From Streptomyces sp. NBC_00249 (GTDB lineage Bacteria; Actinomycetota; Actinomycetes; Streptomycetales; Streptomycetaceae), in NCBI RefSeq assembly GCF_026342355.1, contig NZ_JAPEMV010000005.1:558001-622000 (forward strand): a stretch of DNA of 64,000 bases, in the 5' to 3' direction. A program made the translations under genes and the position numbers. This document shows positions 41,636 to 49,870 of this stretch, piece by piece. The notes below the pieces were generated by a model. The model worked only from the letters and a program-made list of their open reading frames with translations, had not been told where the DNA came from and did no database searches. How positions within the stretch are numbered: the first letter of the stretch is position 1; every line of letters begins with the position of its first letter.

Positions 41636-41652
41636 CACGGCGTCGGGCCGTG

Positions 41653-42116
41653 GTGAGACTGTGCGCCCTGGACAACATCGACGAGAAGCTGTGGAACAAG
41701 CAGGTCGGGCCGGCGGACTACGGGCTCGCGGGTGAGAAGTACCAGGCGGCGGTGCTCGACCAGTACAAGTCTCGCTCAACTCCGCCGTGGTCGCCGCGGT
41801 GGCGGCCACGGCCGGGGGCAAGTGGCAGGACGCCCCGGTACTGGCCGCCGTCGCCGGATTGATCATCTTATTGACGCAGTGCCTGACCTGGTTCGTGATG
41901 GTGCGCTCGTACCGCCAGCTCAACGGGGCCAAGTTCGTGGTGATCGGCGCGCTGGAGAAGAAGCTCCCCGCCTTCGCGTACTCCGAGGCGGAATGGTTCC
42001 TCCTGGGCGAGGGGCGGGACTGGCGGAAGTACCTGCCGCTGACCCACGTCGAACAGTGGGTGCCGCTGATCTTCGCCACCGCGTACGTCCTGGGATTCCT
42101 CGCCCTCACGGTCTGA
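41653..42116 (+). pseudogene. RipA-like membrane protein gene, internal deletion and frameshift
   Basis: The first frame encodes VRLCALDNIDEKLWNKQVG / YGLAGEKYQAAVLDQYK (41653 to about 41769). The rest of the protein continues in another frame as LNSAVVAAVAATAGG ... LTQCLTWFVMVRSYRQLNGAKFVVIGALEKKLPAFAYSEAEWFLLGEGRDWRKYLPLTHVEQWVPLIF to 42116. Intact members of this family have about 20 more residues between the QYK and LNS segments, so a short deletion near 41769 changed the frame. A functional product is unlikely unless the 3' part is made from GTG 41787. Confidence 0.65.
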
Positions 42117-42207
42117 GCGCACGGCGGAGGCGACCCCGGCCATGGACGGCTACCGGGCGGTAGGGCAGCATGACCCGGCACACCCGCCGCTCAGCAGGAG
42201 GAACGAC

Positions 42208-42849
42208 ATGGCCACCCCCAAGCCGGAGACCCTCGCCGCCTTCGAGGCCGCCAAGGGGTTCATGCCCGTACGGGAAGGGCTCGCGCTGTACGCGGCCGCG
42301 GCCGAGGCGGGGGCGCTCGGGCTGCCGCTGCTGGAGGTCGGGACGTACTGCGGGCGCTCCACGATCCTGCTGGCCGACGCCGCCCGCGAGGCCGGGGTGG
42401 CCGCGCTGACCGTGGACCACCACCGGGGCAGCGAGGAGCAGCAGCCGGGCTGGGAGTACCACGACCCGACGGTGGTGGATCCGCAGGTCGGGCTGATGGA
42501 CACGCTGCCGTCCTTCCGCCGGACCCTGCACGCGGCCGGTCTGGAGGAGCACGTCATCGCGCTGGTGGGCCGGTCCCCTCAGGTGGCCTCGGTGTGGGGC
42601 GGGCCGCTCGGCTTCGTCTTCGTCGACGGCGGCCACACCGACGAGCACGCCACCGGGGACTACGAGGGCTGGGCCCCGCACCTCGCGGTGGGCGGGCTGC
42701 TGGTCATCCACGACGTGTTCCCGGACCCGGCCGACGGCGGGCAGGCCCCGTACCGGATCTACCTGCGCGCCCTGGCCTCCGGGTCCTTCGAGGAGATCTC
42801 CGTCACGGACTCCCTGCGCGTACTGCGGCGCACGGCCGAGGGCATCTGA
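42208..42849 (+). CDS. Class I SAM-dependent methyltransferase
   Basis: 213 aa, ATG with AGGAGG eight bases upstream. PLLEVGTYCGRSTILLADAAREAG is the SAM-binding motif I (residue about 38), ALTVDHHRGSEEQ is motif II, and LGFVFVDGGHTDEHATGDYEGWAPHLAVGGLLVIHDVFPDPADGG is the methyltransferase-24 type core with an Asp-Gly-Gly-His signature. Substrate unknown. It has its own promoter space of about 90 bp after the RipA-like remnant. Confidence 0.83.
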   Translation: MATPKPETLAAFEAAKGFMPVREGLALYAAAAEAGALGLPLLEVGTYCGRSTILLADAAREAGVAALTVDHHRGSEEQQPGWEYHDPTVVDPQVGLMDTLPSFRRTLHAAGLEEHVIALVGRSPQVASVWGGPLGFVFVDGGHTDEHATGDYEGWAPHLAVGGLLVIHDVFPDPADGGQAPYRIYLRALASGSFEEISVTDSLRVLRRTAEGI

Positions 42850-42962
42850 CGCAGGGGCCCGGGCCGGGCGGCCCCGCGGGCCGTGCGGACATATAAGCGC
42901 ACCGCGCCCTCGTTCGGCCCATGGTCCCCCGGACTCCCGGGGAGCGGGTCTAGCATCACCGC

Positions 42963-43949
42963 GTGCGCTACGACGACAGCCCCCCGCTCCCCGAGTCCCG
43001 CTCCTCGATCAGCCCGGACCGGCCCTGGTACACCCGCCGCTCCACCCTCGCGGTGGCGGTGGCGGTCCTGGCCCCGACCTGCCTGGCGGGCTGGGTGCTG
43101 ACCCAGGTGCTGTCGGGTTCCGGGGCGGGGCCGGACGCGAAGCCGCCCCAGGCGCTGCCCGCATCGGCCTCCGCATCGGCCTCCGGCTCGGCCTCGCACC
43201 CGGCCTCCGCGGACGCGAAGCCGAACAGCGCCACCCCGAGTACCAGCGCCAGCGCCGGCACGGCCCCCGCCAAGGGCCCGCTGGCCGGCCGGACGGTGGT
43301 CATCGACCCCGGCCACAACACCGGGAACTTCCAGCACACCGCAGAGATCGACAAGCAGGTGGACATCGGCACGGCCCGCAAGGAGTGCGACACCACCGGC
43401 ACCGCAACCAACTCCGGCTACCGCGAGGCGGACTTCTCCCTGGACGTCTCCCGCCGCGCCCGGGCCCTGCTGGAGGCCAGGGGCGTGACCGTACGCCTGA
43501 CCCACGAGGCCGACCGCGCCTTCGGCCCCTGCATCGACGAGCGGGCCCGGATCGGCAACGAGGCGGCGGCCGACGCCGTGGTCTCCGTACACGCCGACGG
43601 GGTCTCCTCCGGCAGCCGGGGCTTCCACGTGATCCTCCCGGCCAGGGTCAAGGGCGGCGCGGCGGACACCTCGAAGATCGTCGGCCCCTCCCGGGACCTG
43701 GGCGAGCGCATCGCGGGGAACTTCGCCCGCACCACCGGCTCCGCGCCCGCGAACTACCTCGGTTCCGGCACCGGGTTGGTGGTCCGTGACGATCTGGGCG
43801 GTCTCAATCTCTCGACCCGGCCCAAGGTGTTCATCGAATGCGGCAACATGCGTGATGCCAAGGACGCGGCGCAGCTGACGAGTCCGGAGTGGCGGCAGAA
43901 GGCGGCCCAGGGCATCGCGGACGGCATCGTCGGCTTCCTCGGGGGGTAG
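42963..43949 (+). CDS. N-acetylmuramoyl-L-alanine amidase (Amidase_3), membrane-anchored
   Basis: 328 aa, GTG start. A single N-terminal helix (LAVAVAVLAPTCLAGWVLTQVL) and a Ser/Ala/Pro-rich spacer place the enzyme outside the membrane. The Amidase_3 zinc site is visible: VVIDPGHNTG (His), GYREADFSLDV (Glu), VVSVHADGVSSGSRGF (His) and the catalytic Glu in PKVFIECGNMRDAKDAAQL. It should cut the amide between MurNAc and L-Ala in peptidoglycan, with a role in division or remodelling. Confidence 0.9.
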   Translation: MRYDDSPPLPESRSSISPDRPWYTRRSTLAVAVAVLAPTCLAGWVLTQVLSGSGAGPDAKPPQALPASASASASGSASHPASADAKPNSATPSTSASAGTAPAKGPLAGRTVVIDPGHNTGNFQHTAEIDKQVDIGTARKECDTTGTATNSGYREADFSLDVSRRARALLEARGVTVRLTHEADRAFGPCIDERARIGNEAAADAVVSVHADGVSSGSRGFHVILPARVKGGAADTSKIVGPSRDLGERIAGNFARTTGSAPANYLGSGTGLVVRDDLGGLNLSTRPKVFIECGNMRDAKDAAQLTSPEWRQKAAQGIADGIVGFLGG

Positions 43950-44102
43950 TCCTCGGGGGACCGCCCCGCCCCGATCCTCTCGGCCACGGGAAACCTCCGT
44001 ACCATGGTGCCGCCCGCCCGCTCCCGCCACGGACGGCGACGGCGAGCACTCCGCGACCGCGGCACCACGGGACCGACCAAGACCGAGAAGGACACCAGAG
44101 AC

Positions 44103-44903
44103 GTGAACATCCGCTCCCTCACTCGAGGCGACGGCGTGGTGATCGGAGCAGCGGCGCTGCTGTTCATCGCCTCGCTCCTCGACTTCTACTCCACCGCCGG
44201 CGTCTCCGCGAGCGCGTGGAACACCGACTTCAGCGGCCTGGCCCTGCCCTCCGTCTTCCTGCTCGGCTTCATCGCCGCCGGTCTCCTGGTCGGCGCCCGC
44301 TTCCTGCCCGAGGGCCGCAAGATCGCCGGTCTGCCGCTGCTCGCGTGGGGCACCGTCCTCGCGGTCTCGGCCGCCTGGTCGGGGCTGTGGGTGATGATCC
44401 TCAGCTCGGCCAACGGCGCCGGCGCGATCCTCGGTTTCCTCGCCGTCGCCGTCCTGGCGGGCGTCGCGCTCGCCGGGGCGAAGATCCCCGCGCTGGCGGG
44501 GCCGCTCGTGCCCGAGCCGAAGCCCGTCGCGGCCCCGCCGTACGGCGGCCAGCCGCAGCCCGGCGCCGGGTACGGGTACCCGGGCGGGCAGCAGCAGCAC
44601 CCCGGCTACGGCGTCACCCCGCAGCCCGTCCCGCCGTACGGCGGTTCCCCGGCCCCGGCGCCCGGTCCGCAGGACTCCGCTCCGGCTCCCGCGCCGGCGG
44701 CGGACTTCACGCCGTTCTGGTTCGCGGTGCCGGTGGCCCGTCCGCTGTTCGGCGAGGACGGCTCCCCCGCCCCGATCGCGGAGCTGGCGCCGGGCACCTG
44801 GTACCTGGCCGTCGACCAGCGCGGTCCGGCCACCCTGATCGCCCAGACCCAGGACGGCCGCCGCGGCGTGCTGAACGACACCTCGGACATCCAGCGCGGC
44901 TGA
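44103..44903 (+). CDS. DUF5336-like membrane protein with Pro/Gly/Tyr-rich tail
   Basis: 266 aa from GTG 44103. Four membrane helices occur between residues 10 and 135 (GVVIGAAALLFIASLLDFY, ALPSVFLLGFIAAGLLVGARF, LPLLAWGTVLAVSAAWSGLWVMIL, AILGFLAVAVLAGVALAG). A YGGQPQPGAGYGYPGGQQQHPGYG low-complexity segment and a C-terminal FWFAVPVARPLF ... GTWYLAVDQRGPATLIAQTQDGRRGVLND domain follow. Pattern of DUF5336 proteins; function unknown. Confidence 0.68.
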   Translation: MNIRSLTRGDGVVIGAAALLFIASLLDFYSTAGVSASAWNTDFSGLALPSVFLLGFIAAGLLVGARFLPEGRKIAGLPLLAWGTVLAVSAAWSGLWVMILSSANGAGAILGFLAVAVLAGVALAGAKIPALAGPLVPEPKPVAAPPYGGQPQPGAGYGYPGGQQQHPGYGVTPQPVPPYGGSPAPAPGPQDSAPAPAPAADFTPFWFAVPVARPLFGEDGSPAPIAELAPGTWYLAVDQRGPATLIAQTQDGRRGVLNDTSDIQRG

Positions 44904-44929
44904 CCGGGACCCCCGGCTCCGGCTCGCTC

Positions 44930-44961
44930 ACGGCCCCCCGCCCTTCCGGGTGGGGGGCCGT
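44930..44961 (+). terminator. Hairpin terminator
   Basis: ACGGCCCCCC pairs exactly with GGGGGGCCGT (44952-44961), 27 bp after the DUF5336-like gene. Confidence 0.75.
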
Positions 44962-44976
44962 TGCCCTACAGTCCGC

Positions 44977-44991
44977 CTGACGGATCGTCAG
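44977..44991. promoter_or_regulatory. CTGAC-N5-GTCAG palindrome, copy 3
   Basis: CTGACGGATCGTCAG followed by AT, 33 bp before the ATG of the F420-type oxidoreductase. It shares CTGACGGA and GTCAGAT with the copy at 30984. Confidence 0.5.
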
Positions 44992-45023
44992 ATACTGGTC
45001 GCCGGACACTGGGGGGAACCGCC

Positions 45024-46034
45024 ATGCGCCTCGGACTCGCACTCGGCTACTGGGGCCGCGGGCCCAGCCCGGCCCACCTCGACCTCGCCACCGAGGCCGA
45101 GCGCCTCGGCTACGACTCGGTGTGGACCGCGGAGGCCTGGGGCTCCGACGCCTTCACCCCGCTCACCTGGATCGCCGCCCACACCTCCCGGATCCGCCTC
45201 GGCACCGCCATCGCACAGATGGCCGCCCGCACCCCGACCGCCACCGCCATGCACGCCCTCACCCTGGACCACCTCTCCGGCGGCCGGATGATGCTCGGCC
45301 TCGGACTGTCCGGGCCGCAGGTCGTCGAGGGCTGGTACGGGCGCCCCTTCCCCTCCAGCCCGCTCACCGCGACCCGCGAGTACGTCGACGTCATCCGCCA
45401 GGTGCTGCGCCGCGAGGCCCCCGTCGCCCTCGACGGCCGCTTCCACAGCCACCCGTACCGGGGCGCCGACGGCACCGGCATCGGCAAACCCCTCAGGCCC
45501 ATCACCCACCCGCTGCGCGCCGACCTGCCGCTGCTGCTGGGCGCCGAGGGCCCCAAGAACATCGCCCAGACCACCCGGATCGCGGACGGCTGGCTGCCGC
45601 TCTACTGGTCGCCCACCCGCACCGACGCCTACCAGGCCTCCCTGACCGGACTCCCCGACGGGTTCATGATCGCGCCGATGGCCCGGGCCCAGGTCTGCGA
45701 GGACGTCGCCGAGGGACTGCTCCCCGTCAAGGCCATGCTGGGCTTCTACATCGGCGGCATGGGGCACGCGGCCCGCAACTTCCACGCCGACCTGATGGGC
45801 CGCATGGGCTACGAGGAGGAGGCCCGGCGCATCCAGGAGCTGTTCCTGGCCGGGCGCCGCGAGGAGGCGGTGCTGGCCGTACCGGACGCGTTCGCCGACG
45901 AGATCTCCCTGGTCGGGCCGCGCGAGCGGATCGCGGAGCGGCTGGAGCTGTGGCGCAAGGGCCCCGTCACCGACCTCCTCGTCACCGCCCCGGACCCGCA
46001 CACCCTGCGGGTCCTGGCGGAGCTGAACAGCTAG
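45024..46034 (+). CDS. LLM-class F420-dependent oxidoreductase
   Basis: 336 aa luciferase-like TIM barrel. MRLGLALGYWGRGPSPAHLDLATEAERLGYDSVWTAEAWGSDAFTPLTWIAAHTSRIRLGTAI and LDHLSGGRMMLGLGLSGPQVVEGWYGRPF are the family N-terminal motifs. LLLGAEGPKNIAQTTRIADGWLPLYWSP and LVGPRERIAERLELW follow. Such proteins use F420 (or FMN) to oxidise or reduce diverse metabolites. GGGGGG stands 9 nt before the ATG. The CTGAC palindrome just upstream suggests control by a dimeric repressor. Confidence 0.87.
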   Translation: MRLGLALGYWGRGPSPAHLDLATEAERLGYDSVWTAEAWGSDAFTPLTWIAAHTSRIRLGTAIAQMAARTPTATAMHALTLDHLSGGRMMLGLGLSGPQVVEGWYGRPFPSSPLTATREYVDVIRQVLRREAPVALDGRFHSHPYRGADGTGIGKPLRPITHPLRADLPLLLGAEGPKNIAQTTRIADGWLPLYWSPTRTDAYQASLTGLPDGFMIAPMARAQVCEDVAEGLLPVKAMLGFYIGGMGHAARNFHADLMGRMGYEEEARRIQELFLAGRREEAVLAVPDAFADEISLVGPRERIAERLELWRKGPVTDLLVTAPDPHTLRVLAELNS

Positions 46035-46189
46035 TGCTGTGACCGGCTGGCGAATGACCCACGCCCGCAGGGCACTTGAGGGCGAGACCGAGGGGTGGAA
46101 ACGACTCGACGGCAGATTGAAGATCACTTAAGGTCAGGCTCGATTTCGTCGAAGCCGACCGCGATCGGCCGTATGAGGGGGATTTTTTC

Positions 46190-46705
46190 GTGCGCCTGAA
46201 CATCGCCAAGTCCGTCCGCCGTGTCCTGAGTACCGCCTGCGGGGCCCTGCTCATCTCGATGGCCCTGCCCGCCGCGCCCGCCTCCGCCGTCGATCTGTCC
46301 AGGTGGAGCTGGCTGGGCAACTGGAACAGCGCCAAGTGCCTGGAAGTGGGTGGCTGGTCCACGGCCAACGGGGCCGGTATCAACCAGTGGGACTGCACCG
46401 ACGGCGACAACCAGAAGTGGACCGGGATCGAGTACACCGACGGGACCCTCATCTACAACCGGCACAGCGGCAAGTGCCTTGAGGTCAAGGCCTGGTCCAC
46501 CGCCAACGGCGCCGCCATCGGCCAGTGGGACTGCCACGGCGGCGCCAACCAGAAGTGGAAGCCCTACTACCTGGGCGAAGGCAACCTGTACCTGGTCAAC
46601 GTGAACAGCGGCAAGTGCCTGGAGATCGGTGGCTGGCGCACCAGCAACGGCGACCCGGCCACCCAGTGGGACTGCCACTGGGGCAAGAACCAGCTCTGGT
46701 TCTAG
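46190..46705 (+). CDS. Secreted ricin-type beta-trefoil lectin
   Basis: 171 aa, GTG start. A Sec signal peptide (basic KSVRR, hydrophobic core, cut after PASA near residue 33) leads to one beta-trefoil of three repeats. Each repeat has a GKCLEV/GKCLEI or AKCLEV segment and ends in QxW (NQKW, NQKW, NQLW). Stand-alone carbohydrate-binding lectin, with no catalytic domain. Its stop overlaps the stop of the convergent 46702 gene by 4 bp. 155 bp of non-coding DNA precede it. Confidence 0.87.
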   Translation: MRLNIAKSVRRVLSTACGALLISMALPAAPASAVDLSRWSWLGNWNSAKCLEVGGWSTANGAGINQWDCTDGDNQKWTGIEYTDGTLIYNRHSGKCLEVKAWSTANGAAIGQWDCHGGANQKWKPYYLGEGNLYLVNVNSGKCLEIGGWRTSNGDPATQWDCHWGKNQLWF

Positions 46706-47118
46706 CCCACACCACCATCGCCGGCCTCGGTCTGCGGGACGGCCTCCAGGAGCGGCCGCAGGTCCAGCGGCATCACGGCGATCTCCACGGCCCCGCCGTC
46801 CCGCGGCAGGGCGCAGGTCACGATCCGCGAGCCCGGGTTGATGGAGATGCCCTCCCGCACGGTGGGGACCCGTACGCCGGTCGCACGGGCGCCCTCCAGG
46901 GGCACGGCGGGACCCCGGCCGGGCTGCCAGCGGGGGGCGCCCTGGTCGGCGTAGAGGCGGCCGGGGCGCCAGCGGCCCGACCCGGCGGGGCAGCGGGCCA
47001 TGCCGGGGATGCCCTGGGGGCTCCCGGCGGCCAGCCTCTGGCGGTGCTTGCGGCGCACCAGCCAGCCGGTCGCGGCGGCCAGGAGCGCGAACAGCGCGAA
47101 CTCGATCACACCGGCCAT
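46702..47118 (-). CDS. Hypothetical single-pass membrane protein (DUF2550-like layout)
   Basis: 138 aa. An N-terminal helix (VIEFALFALLAAATGWLVRRKHRQR) is followed by a cytoplasmic domain with ARCPAGSGRWRPGRLYADQGAPRWQPG and SRIVTCALPRDGGAVEIAVMPLDLRPLLEAVPQ. The layout is like actinobacterial DUF2550 membrane proteins, a weak match from memory. Function unknown. Confidence 0.55.
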   Translation of the reverse strand: MAGVIEFALFALLAAATGWLVRRKHRQRLAAGSPQGIPGMARCPAGSGRWRPGRLYADQGAPRWQPGRGPAVPLEGARATGVRVPTVREGISINPGSRIVTCALPRDGGAVEIAVMPLDLRPLLEAVPQTEAGDGGVG

Positions 47119-47126
47119 TGAAACAG

Positions 47127-47158
47127 CCGGACCCGCCCGCCGGAGCGGACGGGTCCGG
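47127..47158 (-). terminator. Hairpin terminator
   Basis: CCGGACCCG (47127-47135) pairs with CGGGTCCGG (47150-47158), between the 47182 and 46702 genes on the minus strand. Confidence 0.6.
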
Positions 47159-47181
47159 TACGTCGGGGGCTGTCCGCCCGG

Positions 47182-47814
47182 CTAGCCGCCCAGCTGGGAC
47201 AGGCTCGGGACCTGGTCGGTGACCGTGGCTCCCGCGCCCTTGCCGGCTTCCTTGACGCCGTTGATGACGTTGTTGAAGGAGTCGATGTCGGCGTCGCCCG
47301 CCTGGCCCTTGCGGAGCTTGGCGCCGAGGCCCTTGAGGGACTCGATGCCGGCCGTCAGCGGGACCATCGCCTTCGACAGCAGCGGATCGCCCTTGGCGTT
47401 CTCCGCCGCCGCCTTCAGCCGGTTGTACGCGAAGGCGCCCGCGAGGCCCGCCTTGATGAGCGCGAAGGTACGGCCGCTCGCGCCCTTCTTGAACTTGCCC
47501 GCGCGGTACGGCTTGATGATCCACTGGTAGGTGGCCCCGGCCGCGAGGCCGGCGTTGGCGACGAAGCGGGTCTTGGCGAACTTCTGCCGTTCCGCCGAGG
47601 TGCTCGGCGAGGGCGTCGCCGCGGCCGCCTCATCGGCTTCCGCGGCGGCCGGCTCCGCCTGCGCGAGGGCGGCCAGCTCGGCGGCGGAGGCCATGGAGAG
47701 CTCCTCCCGCGCGCCCCGGTCGCCGCCGCACGCGGTGGCTCCGGCCAGCAGGGCGGTGGACAGGACCACCGCCGTGAGGGCGCGTCGGAATCGGACGGTT
47801 GTGGGTACGGACAC
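47182..47814 (-). CDS. Putative lipoprotein, unknown function
   Basis: 210 aa from GTG 47814 (GGAGG five bases upstream). The N-terminus has RFRR, a hydrophobic stretch ALTAVVLSTALLAGATAC and a Cys that fits a loose lipobox, so export and lipidation are likely. An acidic Ala/Glu region follows. The C-terminal half (RFVANAGLAAGATYQWIIKPYRAGKFKKGASGRTFALIKAGLAGAFAYNRLKAA) is amphipathic helix. No enzyme motif. Related proteins are seen only as hypothetical in actinobacteria, as far as recalled. Confidence 0.65.
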   Translation of the reverse strand: MSVPTTVRFRRALTAVVLSTALLAGATACGGDRGAREELSMASAAELAALAQAEPAAAEADEAAAATPSPSTSAERQKFAKTRFVANAGLAAGATYQWIIKPYRAGKFKKGASGRTFALIKAGLAGAFAYNRLKAAAENAKGDPLLSKAMVPLTAGIESLKGLGAKLRKGQAGDADIDSFNNVINGVKEAGKGAGATVTDQVPSLSQLGG

Positions 47815-47947
47815 GGGTGCCTCCGGGGACTGAGGTGTCCCCCGCAGCCTCACCCCGCCCCCGCGGCTGCGCCACCCGGGCGACCCGTTCGGGTCGCCGC
47901 GGGGGGCGGTAGAAGCAGCCGGGCCACGCCGGGCGGCCCCGCGCCGT

Positions 47948-49039
47948 TCAGCGGCTACAGCACTCCGGTTCCAGGCCCGTCGGCAGGGTGAGGCCGCCGA
48001 AGACCTGCCCGGTCGCCTCGTCCCCGCCCAGCGCGGCCACCGCCAGCAGCAGCGACCCCGCCGTCCAGGTCGTCTGCTCCACCGGCCAGACCGCCCGGTC
48101 CTCGAAGACGTAACCCGTCCAGTACATGCCGTTCCCGTCGCGCAGGTGGCCGATGGAGCGCAGGATCTCCAGCGCCCGGTCGGACTGCCCCGTCGCCCAC
48201 AGCGCGAGCGCCAGCTCGCAGGACTCCCCGCCCGTCACCCACGGGTTCGGCAGGACGCACCGCACCCCGAGGTCCGGTACGACGAACTCCTCCCACCGCT
48301 CCGCGAGGCGCGCCTTCGCCTGCTCCCCCGTCAGCGCCCCGCCCAGGACCGGGTAGTACCAGTCCATCGAATAGCGGGACTTGTCGAGGAAGCGCTCCGG
48401 GTGCCGGCGGACGGCGTGCGCGAGGGCGCCCGTCGCCAGCTCCCAGTCCGGCTGCGGATCGCCGCGGTGCTCGGCGATGGCCAGGGCGCAGCGCAGCGCC
48501 TGGTGGATGGAGGAGGAGCCGGTCAGCAGGGCGTCGGTGACGGCGGTGCCGTCCGCCTCCCGCTTCCAGCCGATCTCGCCGCCCGGCTGCTGGAGGCCGA
48601 GGACGAACTCGACGGCGGCCACGACGGCCGGCCACATCCGGTCCAGGAAGGCGTCGTCGCCGGTGGCCAGGTAGTGGTGCCAGACGCCGACGGCTATGTA
48701 CGCGACGAAGTTCGACTCGCGGCTCGCGTCCTGCGGCTCGGCGGTGTCGACGCCCTCGGGCCGGTCGGCGTAGGCGGCGTACCAGGAGCCGTCCTGGTTC
48801 TGGTGGCGCACGAGCCAGTCGTAGGCGCGCTCCGCCGCCTCGTGCTCGCCGGCCGCGTCGAGGGCCATGGCGGCCTCGGTGTGGTCCCACGGGTCGAGGT
48901 GGTGGCCGCGGAACCAGGGGATGGCCCCGTCCGCGCGCTGCGCGCCGAGGATCCCGGCGACGGTGAGGGCGGCCTCCTCGGCGGTCAGTACGCCGTCCAG
49001 GACGAGGTGTTCGGGTGCGGTGCGCCCCGGCGAGCTCAC
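47948..49039 (-). CDS. (Alpha/alpha)6-barrel prenyltransferase/squalene-cyclase-like protein
   Basis: 363 aa, GTG start overlapping the methyltransferase stop (GTGA). Repeated helical motifs typical of the alpha/alpha barrel: GILGAQRADGAIPWFRGHHLDPWDHTEAAMALDAAG, AYDWLVRHQNQDGSWYAAY, FVLGLQQPGGEIGW. Annotated in relatives as prenyltransferase, but the acidic/aromatic signature of true cyclases is missing and a glycosidase-like role is as likely. Third gene of an operon with a GT4 glycosyltransferase and a methyltransferase, so a glycan or glycolipid pathway is inferred. Confidence 0.75.
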   Translation of the reverse strand: MSSPGRTAPEHLVLDGVLTAEEAALTVAGILGAQRADGAIPWFRGHHLDPWDHTEAAMALDAAGEHEAAERAYDWLVRHQNQDGSWYAAYADRPEGVDTAEPQDASRESNFVAYIAVGVWHHYLATGDDAFLDRMWPAVVAAVEFVLGLQQPGGEIGWKREADGTAVTDALLTGSSSIHQALRCALAIAEHRGDPQPDWELATGALAHAVRRHPERFLDKSRYSMDWYYPVLGGALTGEQAKARLAERWEEFVVPDLGVRCVLPNPWVTGGESCELALALWATGQSDRALEILRSIGHLRDGNGMYWTGYVFEDRAVWPVEQTTWTAGSLLLAVAALGGDEATGQVFGGLTLPTGLEPECCSR

Positions 49040-49770
49040 TGGGCCGCGCCGACGGGCAGGTGCGGCTTCGTCGCGTAGGCCACGAAGCTCTTGCCGATGA
49101 CCGGGTTGAGGGCCTGCTCCGCGAGGCGGGTGGCCAGGGGCTTCTTCATGATGTCCCAGACCAGCAGCTTGTGGTACGCCTTGACGGGCAGGGCCTTGTC
49201 GTTGTCGACGCCGAAGGCGCACTTGAGCCACCAGTACGGGGAGTGCAGGCCGTGCGCGTGGTGGGTGCCGTACGGCTTGAGGCCCGCGGCCTCCATCTTG
49301 CCGAGCAGCTCGTCCGCCTTGTAGATGCGGATGTGGCCGCCCTCGACCTCGTGGTAGGCGTCGGAGAGCGCCCAGCAGATCTTCTCCGGCCCGTAGCGCG
49401 GGACGGTGATGGCGATGCGGCCGCCGGGCTTGAGGACGCGGACCATCTCGGCGAGGACGCCCTTGTCGTCGGGGATGTGCTCCATCACCTCGGAGATGAT
49501 GACGACGTCGAAGGACTCGTCGGGGAAGGGCAGGGCGAGGGCGTCGCCCTCCATGGCGGTGGCGGTGGCGCCGGCCGGGGCCTCGCCGGCCTCCTTCATG
49601 GCCGCGAACCACTTGGCGACCTCGCGGATCTCCTCGCCGTTGCGGTCGACGGCGACCACCTGGGCGCCTCGCCGGTAGCACTCGAAGGCGTGCCGGCCTG
49701 CGCCGCAGCCCAGATCGAGCACACGGTCGCCTGCGGCGAGCGGGAACCGGGAGAAATCGACGGTCAGCAC
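49036..49770 (-). CDS. Class I SAM-dependent methyltransferase
   Basis: 244 aa from GTG 49770. Motif I DRVLDLGCGAGRHAFECYRRGAQVVAVD, motif II EGDALALPFPDESFDVVIISEVMEHIPDD and post-motif VLKPGGRIAITVPRYG are textbook. A distinct C-terminal part (KAYHKLLVWDIMKKPLATRLAEQALNPVIGKSFVAYATKP) is typical of this locus. Upstream in-frame codons give a low-complexity Pro-rich sequence and are not preferred. Middle gene of the GT4 / methyltransferase / barrel operon. Confidence 0.85.
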   Translation of the reverse strand: MLTVDFSRFPLAAGDRVLDLGCGAGRHAFECYRRGAQVVAVDRNGEEIREVAKWFAAMKEAGEAPAGATATAMEGDALALPFPDESFDVVIISEVMEHIPDDKGVLAEMVRVLKPGGRIAITVPRYGPEKICWALSDAYHEVEGGHIRIYKADELLGKMEAAGLKPYGTHHAHGLHSPYWWLKCAFGVDNDKALPVKAYHKLLVWDIMKKPLATRLAEQALNPVIGKSFVAYATKPHLPVGAAQ

Positions 49771-49870
49771 GGGGTCCTGCCTTCGCGGTCGCGGGGGTGG
49801 AGGGGGTGGAGGAAGTGGTGGGGACTGCGGGTGGAGCGGGTGGTGCGGAGCGGCCGGTGGGGGCGACAGG

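Noticed and set aside
41653..41862. A separate short gene after the LRPF-domain gene
   Set aside because: Its first part is the start of a RipA-like protein and the remainder is out-of-frame Arg/Pro sequence, so it is half of a frameshifted pseudogene.
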